Below, piece by piece: positions 1-5,784 of a stretch of 7,031 nt of DNA. Made by a program: the position numbers and the translations under genes. Numbering within the stretch: the stretch's first letter is position 1; each line of letters starts with the position of its first letter. The notes below the pieces were generated by a model. The model had not been told where the DNA came from, ran no database searches, and saw nothing but the letters and a program-made list of their open reading frames with translations. The stretch comes from Lysobacteraceae bacterium (GTDB lineage Bacteria > Pseudomonadota > Gammaproteobacteria > Xanthomonadales > Rhodanobacteraceae), in the NCBI GenBank assembly GCA_018971925.1, contig JAGWZT010000098.1, forward strand, positions 1 to 7,031, given 5' to 3'.

Positions 1-1386
1 TTCGACGTCAACAACATCTGCGTGATCGTGCCGCTGCGTTCGTCGAAGGCGCAGATCCTGCTGGAACAGACCATTGGCCGCGGCATGCGCCTGATGTGGC
101 GCGAGCCGGAATACGCCGACAGCAAGCGCGAGAATCGCGAACGCATCAACCGCGGCGAGGAACCGGAAAGCCTGATCGACATCCTCTCGATCGTCGAGCA
201 TCCGGCGTTCCAGAGCTTCTACGACGAACAGCTCGGCAAGGGCCTGGTCGGCGAAACCGGCGACGACGAAGGCAGCGGCATCGGCGACCTGATTACTGTG
301 GAACTGCGCCCGAACTACGAGCAATACGATTTCGCGATTCCGTTCATCCTGCGCGAAGCCGAGGACACGCTGGAACACCTGCCGATCGATGTCGCCGCGT
401 TGCAGCCGTTCACCGGGATGACGCGCGCGCAACTGAGCGAACTGGTGGGCAAGGGCGACACCTTCACTTCGCACGACCTGCAGAGCAGCACGCTGTTCGG
501 CGACTACCGCGTGGACGGCGCGGTGATGAACGTGGGCGGCTACAACGAGCTGCTGTCGCGGTTGACGCGGCGGATCACGCAGGCGTTGAGCCAGCCGCTG
601 ACAACCGGCCGGAAGGTCGCGGACCAGTGGGCCAAGCCGTACACGCAGGTCAGTTCGGCGGCGCTGGCGTCCGCCATCGACGACTACATCCGCGAACGCC
701 TGTTCCGCGAGGACTTCGAACCGTTCGAGGATGAGTATTGGCGGCTGCTGATGCTGCAGCCGGTGGTGGAGCACATCGTCAAGGTGTTCGCGCTGGCGTT
801 GGTCAAGGCCGAGGATCACGCGGTTACAGGCGAAACCGAAGTGCATCATCGCCAGCTTTCGGAGGTCGCAAAATTGGCGATGCGCGAAAGTTCGTCCATG
901 GAAGTCAGCAAGTGCATCTATCCGCGCCTGTCGTACCCGAGCCGGAGTGGTGGTTTGGAGCGCGCCTTCATCGAATGGGCATTGCGCGACACCGGCATCG
1001 CGGCGTTCTGCAAGGTCAGCGAGAACCGGCACGATTTCGTGCGGCTGCGCTACGTCAAGGACAACGGTCTGCCGGCGTTCTATTCGCCGGATTTCCTGGT
1101 GCGCACGGCGGATGCCATTTACCTCGCTGAAACCAAGGCGCAGGACCAGACCAGCCATCCGAACGTGCTGCGCAAGCGCAAGGCCGCCTCGGCCTGGTGC
1201 GAGCGCGTCAATGAGTTGCCGCCTGAGTTGCGTGGCGGCCTGCCGTGGCATTACGCACTGGTCGGCGAGTCGGTTTTCCACGACTGGCGGCAGAAGGGTG
1301 CAAGGCTCGGCGAACTGTTGGCGTTTTCCAAGGTGAGGGAGACATTGAAGCGACAGGCGCAAGGGGGTTTGAATCTGGAAAGCTGA
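1..1386 (+). CDS. Type III restriction enzyme Res-like helicase-nuclease, C-terminal part (5' end outside window)
   Basis: The reading frame is open from base 1, so this is the last 461 codons of a longer gene; the GTG at 22 is internal. Codons 23-30 (QTIGRGMR) are the QxxGRxxR motif VI of superfamily 2 helicases, which contacts ATP. Near the C terminus, codons 361-379 carry YSPDF followed by AETK, the D364 and E377-x-K379 arrangement of a PD-(D/E)xK nuclease, with a plausible upstream glutamate at E320 (LERAFIEW). A translocating ATPase followed by a C-terminal PD-ExK nuclease is the architecture of type III restriction Res subunits, which usually have 900-1000 residues, so about half is visible. 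In that family the enzyme cleaves DNA together with a Mod methyltransferase; any mod gene would be upstream, out of view. It could instead be a stand-alone DEAD/DEAH helicase-nuclease. All visible motifs look intact. It ends 161 nt before the next gene and is unrelated to the secretion genes. Confidence 0.85.
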   Translation, partial: FDVNNICVIVPLRSSKAQILLEQTIGRGMRLMWREPEYADSKRENRERINRGEEPESLIDILSIVEHPAFQSFYDEQLGKGLVGETGDDEGSGIGDLITVELRPNYEQYDFAIPFILREAEDTLEHLPIDVAALQPFTGMTRAQLSELVGKGDTFTSHDLQSSTLFGDYRVDGAVMNVGGYNELLSRLTRRITQALSQPLTTGRKVADQWAKPYTQVSSAALASAIDDYIRERLFREDFEPFEDEYWRLLMLQPVVEHIVKVFALALVKAEDHAVTGETEVHHRQLSEVAKLAMRESSSMEVSKCIYPRLSYPSRSGGLERAFIEWALRDTGIAAFCKVSENRHDFVRLRYVKDNGLPAFYSPDFLVRTADAIYLAETKAQDQTSHPNVLRKRKAASAWCERVNELPPELRGGLPWHYALVGESVFHDWRQKGARLGELLAFSKVRETLKRQAQGGLNLES

Positions 1387-1405
1387 GGCCTTGCTGACTC
1401 GAATG

Positions 1406-1421
1406 TTCAGCGCCGCTGAAC
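1406..1421 (+). terminator. Possible weak hairpin after the Res-like gene
   Basis: GTTCAGC, loop GCC, GCTGAAC (1405-1421) forms a 7-bp stem 19 nt after the TGA stop. No run of T follows, so it is not a convincing intrinsic terminator. It may only be a 3'-end structure. Confidence 0.25.
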
Positions 1422-1547
1422 GACAGCGGGCGATTGTCTTGACGCCATTGCGCGGGCCGCGTGAAGTGGAAGAGCCACGGCATGTGGCACGCCTTGTCGC
1501 AACGCGTTGCCACGCGACTCGCACCTTCCTCAAGCAAGGAGGATTCA

Positions 1548-1967
1548 ATGAAGCGCCTGCATTCGTTTTCCAGCCTCGCCGCGGTCATCGCATTGACCTG
1601 CGCCGCCCCGCTCGCCTTGGCGCAGACGCCGCCGCCGGCCCGGCCGCAACAGCAGAGTACACAGCCGGGCGTCACGCATCAGCCGCCTTTCCAGACCACG
1701 CCGCAGGCCCAGGCCCAACAGCAGTTGCCCGCGCGCATTCCCAAGGCCAGCGCAACCAGCAACGTGAAAGGCCAGCACGACATGGCGGGCACGGTGCAGT
1801 CGGTCGATCCGAACGGGATGGTCCAGGTGCAGACCGGCCTCGGCAATTTGACGGTGCACTTCCCCGACGCCGCCCAAAACCTGAAGAAGGACGACAAGAT
1901 CATCCTGCACCTCAGCTATTCGATGGATGCCTCGGGACCATCGTCCGCACCGTCCGCGTCGAAGTAG
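1548..1967 (+). CDS. Exported 139-aa protein of unknown function, Pro/Gln-rich linker plus small C-terminal domain
   Basis: I do not recognise a named family. The ATG at 1548 is chosen because a strong Shine-Dalgarno AAGGAGG (1536-1542) lies 5 nt upstream and because the protein then begins with a typical Sec signal peptide: MKR, a hydrophobic stretch at about residues 10-24, and an ALA site with likely cleavage after A25. An in-frame start at 1461 would bury this signal. Residues 26-65 are rich in Pro, Gln and Thr and look disordered. Residues about 74-122 alternate hydrophobic and polar positions (GTVQSVDPNGMVQVQTGLGN, then LTVHFP and KIILHLSYS), suggesting a small beta-barrel or OB-like domain. 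The tail is Ser/Ala-rich. There is no lipobox; the only Cys (C18) is in the signal peptide. The likely location is the periplasm or outside the cell. It lies 201 nt before gspE in the same direction; whether it belongs to the secretion system is not shown. Confidence 0.8.
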   Translation: MKRLHSFSSLAAVIALTCAAPLALAQTPPPARPQQQSTQPGVTHQPPFQTTPQAQAQQQLPARIPKASATSNVKGQHDMAGTVQSVDPNGMVQVQTGLGNLTVHFPDAAQNLKKDDKIILHLSYSMDASGPSSAPSASK

Positions 1968-2033
1968 TCGAACCAGGCCACGCTCAATCGCCGGTTGCTG
2001 CCGGCCGATGGTTGTCCTGCCCGCGGGGCGCGT

Positions 2034-2049
2034 TCCGGTGGGTGCCGGA
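2034..2049 (+). terminator. Weak stem-loop between the exported protein gene and gspE
   Basis: TCCGG, loop TGGGTG, CCGGA (2034-2049) makes a 5-bp stem followed by CATTTGT. An additional GCCGG/CCGGC stem lies at 1990-2005. Either could mark the 3' end of the preceding transcript, but neither has a proper T-run, so the call is tentative. Confidence 0.2.
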
Positions 2050-2123
2050 CATTTGTCAACGTTATGGTGGCCTGAACGTTTTGCTGCAAGCGTCGATGGA
2101 TACTCGCTTTGCCCAGGCGGGTG

Positions 2124-2133
2124 TGCTACGAAT
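2124..2133 (+). promoter_or_regulatory. Possible extended -10 promoter upstream of gspE
   Basis: TGC followed by TACGAAT (2124-2133) resembles an extended -10 element about 35 nt before the gspE ATG. I see no good -35 hexamer at 16-18 nt spacing. A similar TGCTA sequence occurs in the gspF-gspG gap at 5190-5194. This is inference only. Confidence 0.22.
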
Positions 2134-2168
2134 GACAGCCTGACAAACGATCCACGCGAGAGCTGGCG

Positions 2169-3908
2169 ATGTCGGCAGTGTTGCAGCACGGCAATGATTC
2201 CAACGGTATCGCAGCGGACGACGCGGGCGCGCGCGTCTGCGGGCTTCTGATCGAGCGCGGGCGCCTGAAGGAAGACGACCTCGCGCGCGCCGAGCGGCTG
2301 CTGGCCGAAGCCCCGGAAACCCGCCTGACGGCGTTGCTGGCGCGGCTCGGCCTGGTGTCGGAACGCGACCTGGCCGAGGCGTGGGCGGAGACCTTGCGCC
2401 TGCCGTTGCTGTCGGTCAAGGACGCGCCGGATGCGCCGCCCGAAACCGCGCTCGGCGTGCGCTTCATGAAGCAATACCACGCGGTGCCGGTGGCGGAATC
2501 GGAATCGGCGCTGCAACTCGCCACGGCCGATCCGGGCGACGCCTACGTCGCGCACGCGGTGCAGCTTGCATGCGGACGGCCGGTCTCGCTGGTCGTCGCG
2601 GCGCGTTCGGATATCGATGAACTGATCGAACGCTGGTTCGGCGCGGGCCGCAGCGCGCTCGGCACCATCGTGGAAGGGCTGGAGGGCGAGGTCGGCGAGC
2701 GCTCGGGCGACGACGACATCGAACACCTGCGCGATCTCGCGTCCGAAGCGCCAGTGATCCGGCTGGTGAATCTGTTGATCCAGCGCGCGGTGGAAGCGCG
2801 CGCTTCGGACATCCACATCGAACCGTTCGAGAACCGCCTCAAGGTGCGCTACCGCATCGACGGCGTGCTGCACGAAGTGGAAGCGCCGCCGGCGTCGTCG
2901 ACCGCCGCGGTGATTTCGCGCATCAAGATCATGGCGCGCATGAACATCGCCGAGCGCCGTCTGCCGCAGGACGGCCGCATCATGCTGCGGGTGCAAGGCA
3001 AGGAACTGGACTTGCGCGTGTCGTGCATCCCGACCAGCTTCGGCGAGTCGGTGGTGATGCGCATCCTCGACCGCGGCAGCGTGGTGCTGGATTTCGATTC
3101 GCTGGGTTTCGACGAACAAACCCTGCCACCATTCCTGCGCGTGCTGGAACAGCCGCACGGGATTCTTCTCGTCACCGGTCCCACGGGTTCGGGCAAGACC
3201 ACCACCTTGTACACCGCGCTGTCGAAGATCAACACACCCGATCGCAAGATCATCACCGTCGAGGATCCGGTCGAATACCAGATCGAAGGCATCAACCAGA
3301 TGCAGGTGAAGCCGCAGATCGGTCTGGATTTTGCAGGCGCTTTGCGTTCGATCGTGCGCCAGGATCCGGACGTCATCATGATCGGCGAAATGCGCGATCT
3401 CGAGACCTGCAAGATCGCGATCCAGTCCGCGCTCACCGGGCACCTCGTGCTTTCGACGCTGCACACCAATTCCGCCGCGGGCGGTCTGACGCGCCTGCTG
3501 GACATGGGTGTCGAGGATTACCTGATCGCCTCCACCGTCAACGCGATCATGGCGCAACGGCTGGTGCGCAGGCTGGATCCGGTGAGCGCGGAGGCGTATG
3601 AGCCTTTGCCGGAACTGGTCGCGGAACTGGGCCTGGACAAATTGACGGGCCAGCGTCCGTTGCGGCTGTATCGTGCGAAGCCCTCGGCGGACAATCCCAG
3701 CGGTTTCCGCGGCCGGTTGGCGATCATCGAACAGCTGACGATGAACGATGCTCTGCGCCGTCTGCTGATGCAGCGCGCCGACGCTTCCGACATCGAACGC
3801 GCCGCGCGCCAGAGCGGCATGCGCACGATGTACGAGGACGGCTTGCGCAAGGCGCTGGCGGGACTCACGACCGTGGAAGAGGTCCTGCGTGTGACGCAGG
3901 AGGACTGA
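2169..3908 (+). CDS. gspE: Type II secretion ATPase GspE (XpsE-type, no tetracysteine zinc motif)
   Basis: A 579-aa cytoplasmic hexameric ATPase that powers pseudopilus assembly. The N-terminal T2SSE_N/MshEN-type region spans about residues 20-155 and would dock to GspL. The catalytic core is complete: Walker A GPTGSGKT with K343, Asp box VEDPVEY (E365, D366), Walker B DVIMIGEMRD with E407, and His box GHLVLSTLHTN (H425, H432). The GspE-typical SDIHIEP segment and RLPQDGR loop are also present. The CxxC...CxxC zinc module of most GspE proteins is missing: the first pair reads D470-P-V-S473, and there is no cysteine from 470 to the FRGR segment. From memory, Xanthomonas XpsE shares this absence and the GEMRDLET wording, so it is probably a lineage trait, not damage. 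The ATG at 2169 has only a weak GAGAG ribosome site (2158-2162); the start is supported by N-terminal length similar to XpsE. gspF begins 1 nt after the stop. Confidence 0.98.
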   Translation: MSAVLQHGNDSNGIAADDAGARVCGLLIERGRLKEDDLARAERLLAEAPETRLTALLARLGLVSERDLAEAWAETLRLPLLSVKDAPDAPPETALGVRFMKQYHAVPVAESESALQLATADPGDAYVAHAVQLACGRPVSLVVAARSDIDELIERWFGAGRSALGTIVEGLEGEVGERSGDDDIEHLRDLASEAPVIRLVNLLIQRAVEARASDIHIEPFENRLKVRYRIDGVLHEVEAPPASSTAAVISRIKIMARMNIAERRLPQDGRIMLRVQGKELDLRVSCIPTSFGESVVMRILDRGSVVLDFDSLGFDEQTLPPFLRVLEQPHGILLVTGPTGSGKTTTLYTALSKINTPDRKIITVEDPVEYQIEGINQMQVKPQIGLDFAGALRSIVRQDPDVIMIGEMRDLETCKIAIQSALTGHLVLSTLHTNSAAGGLTRLLDMGVEDYLIASTVNAIMAQRLVRRLDPVSAEAYEPLPELVAELGLDKLTGQRPLRLYRAKPSADNPSGFRGRLAIIEQLTMNDALRRLLMQRADASDIERAARQSGMRTMYEDGLRKALAGLTTVEEVLRVTQED

Positions 3909-3909
3909 C

Positions 3910-5118
3910 GTGCCTGCGTTTCGCTACAAGGCCGTCACGCCCGCCGGCGAGACCGTGGAAGGACGGATGGACGCGGCGTCCGCCGATGACGTGATCGCGC
4001 GCTTGCAGGAACAGGGCAACGTTCCCCTGGAAGCGGCCGATGCCGCGGGCGGCGGATCGCTGTTCGGTGGGTTGCGCAGGAAATCGTTGTCCGGCGGGGC
4101 GCTGGTCGAGTTCACCGAACAGCTCGGCATCCTGCTGCACGCGGGCCTGCCGCTGGACCGCGCGCTGCAGATGTTGCTCGAATTGCCGGAAGGCGAACGC
4201 GCGCGCCACGTGGTGGAACGCATCCGCGACCGCGTGCGTGGCGGTGCTTCGTTGTCGCGCGCAATGGAAGAGGAACACGGCGTGTTCGGCAAGCTCTATT
4301 TGAGCATGGTGCGCGCGGGCGAAGCGGGCGGCGCGCTGGATGCCGCACTGGCGCGCCTGGCCGATTACCTGACGCGCGCGCGCAAGCTGCGGGAAAGCGT
4401 GATCGGCGCGCTGGTGTATCCCGCGTTCCTGTTGTTCGGCGTGTTGGGTTCGCTGGTCCTGTTGCTCGCGTTCGTGCTGCCACAGTTCGTGCCGATCTTC
4501 CACGACATGAACGTGCAGATTCCGCTGATCACGCGCGTGCTGATGGCGTTCGGGAGTTTCCTGCACGACTGGGGCCTGCTGGTGCTGATCGCGCTGGTGA
4601 TTGCCGGCTTGTATGCGGGCGCGCGGATGCGCGACGCCGTGGCGCGTCGCGCGTTCGACGCGCGGCTGCTGCGGGTCAAGGTATTCGGCCCACTGCTGCT
4701 GAAGGTGGATACGGCGCGGCTGATGCGCACGCTCGGATCGATGCTGAAAAACGGCGTATCGCTTTTGGCCGCGCTGGGCATCGCGCGCCAGGTGGTGTCC
4801 AACCGCGAACTGTCGGCGCAACTGGAACCCGCCATCGAGGCGGTCAAGGGCGGCGATTCACTGTCGCACGCGCTGGCCGCGCATACCGGATTCCCGAAGC
4901 TCGCGATCCAGATCACCACGGTTGGCGAGGAATCGGGCACGCTGGACGACATGCTGCTGCGCGCCGCCGACACCTACGATGGCGAGGTGAAATCGGCAAT
5001 CGACAAGATGCTGTCGGCGCTGGTGCCGATATTGACCATTGTGATGGCGCTGCTGGTCGCCGGGATCATGATGTCCATCCTGCTGCCGCTGTTGAGCTTG
5101 ACCGGCAGCATACAATGA
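3910..5118 (+). CDS. gspF: Type II secretion inner-membrane platform protein GspF
   Basis: 402 aa, the normal length for GspF/PilC. It is the polytopic inner-membrane component that couples GspE to pseudopilin insertion. The N terminus (FRYKAVTPAGETVEGRMDA) is typical of the family. Two T2SSF repeats are visible, at about residues 65-195 and 270-395, each with a Gly-Leu-Ala helix motif (LLHAGLPLDRAL and MLKNGVSLLAAL). Three hydrophobic segments at about 168-193, 222-238 and 371-397 give the expected three membrane spans with two large cytoplasmic domains. Second-repeat signatures (GEESGTLDDMLLRAADTYD) are intact. The GTG at 3910 is selected because AGGAGG (3898-3903), inside the end of gspE, lies 6 nt upstream; the two genes are 1 nt apart and probably translationally coupled. 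A 240-nt gap then separates it from gspG, where a new transcript may start. Confidence 0.97.
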   Translation: MPAFRYKAVTPAGETVEGRMDAASADDVIARLQEQGNVPLEAADAAGGGSLFGGLRRKSLSGGALVEFTEQLGILLHAGLPLDRALQMLLELPEGERARHVVERIRDRVRGGASLSRAMEEEHGVFGKLYLSMVRAGEAGGALDAALARLADYLTRARKLRESVIGALVYPAFLLFGVLGSLVLLLAFVLPQFVPIFHDMNVQIPLITRVLMAFGSFLHDWGLLVLIALVIAGLYAGARMRDAVARRAFDARLLRVKVFGPLLLKVDTARLMRTLGSMLKNGVSLLAALGIARQVVSNRELSAQLEPAIEAVKGGDSLSHALAAHTGFPKLAIQITTVGEESGTLDDMLLRAADTYDGEVKSAIDKMLSALVPILTIVMALLVAGIMMSILLPLLSLTGSIQ

Positions 5119-5189
5119 GGAACCACCGTTGCACGGCGAAGAGGTTTTGCGTCGACCGTGCGTGCCACGCCTCCACAACCCCCGTCTGT

Positions 5190-5198
5190 TGCTATGCT
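5190..5198 (+). promoter_or_regulatory. Putative extended -10 promoter for gspG
   Basis: TGC plus TATGCT (5190-5198) matches an extended -10 (TGn, then four of six bases of TATAAT), 160 nt before the gspG ATG. No clear -35 lies 17 nt upstream. A promoter here would let the major pseudopilin be made in excess over GspE and GspF, which T2SS stoichiometry favours. Predicted from sequence only. Confidence 0.3.
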
Positions 5199-5226
5199 CG
5201 ATCATCCTGATCTCGCCAAGCAACCC

Positions 5227-5321
5227 GGCCCTCGGCCTCCTGCCTCGGGCCTTCGTGCAAGCACGCGATGCCCCCGGCATCGCGTAAACGCGTGCACTCA
5301 GCCCTTGACTCAAGGGGGCTG
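5227..5321 (+). promoter_or_regulatory. Three consecutive stem-loops in the gspF-gspG leader
   Basis: Three hairpins sit in a row in the 240-nt gap. The first (5227-5251) is GGCCC-TC-GGC, loop CTCCT, GCC-TC-GGGCC, with a symmetric 2x2 internal loop. The second (5263-5285) has a perfect 10-bp stem ACGCGATGCC/GGCATCGCGT with a CCC loop. The third (5299-5321) pairs CAGCCCTTG with CAAGGGGGCTG around an ACT loop, with two bulged G. None is followed by a T-run, so they do not look like intrinsic terminators. An alternative pairing, GCACGCG (5261-5267) with CGCGTGC (5289-5295), would compete with the second hairpin. They could stabilise the gspG message after processing, or form a regulatory leader. 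I do not recognise a known riboswitch consensus. Confidence 0.45.
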
Positions 5322-5358
5322 ACAGCCCGCTCCTGCAAACGTTACGCGAGGACAGTTC

Positions 5359-5784
5359 ATGCGTTTCCCCATCTCTTCTGTACGCCGTGGCGCGCGCGGC
5401 TTCACGCTTCTGGAAATGCTCGCCGTGATCGTGTTGCTCGGCATCGTCGGCGTGATCGTGGCGCGCTCCGTTTCCGGGCGCGTGGACACCGGCAAGTGGG
5501 ACGCCGGCAAGATCGGCGTGACCAAGCTCGACCAGGACGTGCAGGCTTATGCGCTGGACAACGGTTCGCCACCGAAATCGCTCGACGACCTGATCACCAA
5601 GCCGTTGAACGCACCTTCGTGGAACGGTCCGTATGCCAAGCCCGCCGATCTCAGCGATCCGTTTGGCCATCCATACGGCTATGTCTATCCCGGCAAACAC
5701 GGTCAGTACGACATCATCTTCTACGGCCGCGATGGCACGTCCGGGGGCGAGGGCATCGATCGTGACTACGGCAACTGGCAGTAG
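5359..5784 (+). CDS. gspG: Major pseudopilin GspG
   Basis: 141-aa precursor of the main subunit of the periplasmic pseudopilus. It carries a type IV prepilin leader: a basic 14-residue leader, RG|FTLLEM cleavage after G14 by prepilin peptidase (GspO/PilD), F15 then N-methylated, and the essential glutamate at mature position +5 (E19). The hydrophobic helix runs about residues 15-37. The C-terminal half shows the GspG hallmark DPFGHPYGYVYPGKHGQYDI and a GGEGIDRDYGNW end. D125, D134 and D136 are candidates for the calcium site that stabilises GspG in other species. The mature length (127 aa) is typical for the family. The ATG at 5359 is preceded by GAGGA (5348-5352) at 6 nt spacing. The stop at 5782 is followed immediately by a palindrome and the inserted repeat element, so expression of downstream pseudopilins may be uncoupled from gspG. 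Confidence 0.98.
   Translation: MRFPISSVRRGARGFTLLEMLAVIVLLGIVGVIVARSVSGRVDTGKWDAGKIGVTKLDQDVQAYALDNGSPPKSLDDLITKPLNAPSWNGPYAKPADLSDPFGHPYGYVYPGKHGQYDIIFYGRDGTSGGEGIDRDYGNWQ

Noticed and set aside
22..24. GTG as the start of the Res-like gene
   Set aside because: The frame is open to base 1 and the helicase domain would be cut at motif VI, so the real start is upstream of the window.
1439..1467. TTGACG ... TGAAGT as a promoter for the 139-aa protein gene
   Set aside because: The -35 is good but the -10 at 17 nt spacing matches only three of six bases; too weak to list.
1545..3557. A 670-codon open frame on the minus strand
   Set aside because: It lies antisense to the exported-protein gene and gspE, is rich in Arg/His/Gln, and has no family features. 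Long antisense frames are expected opposite GC-rich genes.
5115..5210. A 31-codon frame starting at an ATGA overlap with the gspF stop
   Set aside because: The overlap looks operon-like, but the peptide (MRNHRCTAKRF...) is Cys/Arg-rich with no recognisable features.
5263..5285. 10-bp hairpin as an intrinsic terminator of gspE-F
   Set aside because: It is followed by AAACGCG with no T-run, so termination is not supported.
5194..5322. Small frame of 42 codons in the gspF-gspG gap (begins MLDHPDLAKQ)
   Set aside because: It has no ribosome binding site and overlaps all three hairpins; its ATG falls within the putative -10. A leader peptide is possible but unsupported.
5268..5765. A 165-codon + strand frame running from the gap through gspG
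   Set aside because: It is out of frame with gspG and dominated by Arg; a shadow frame.
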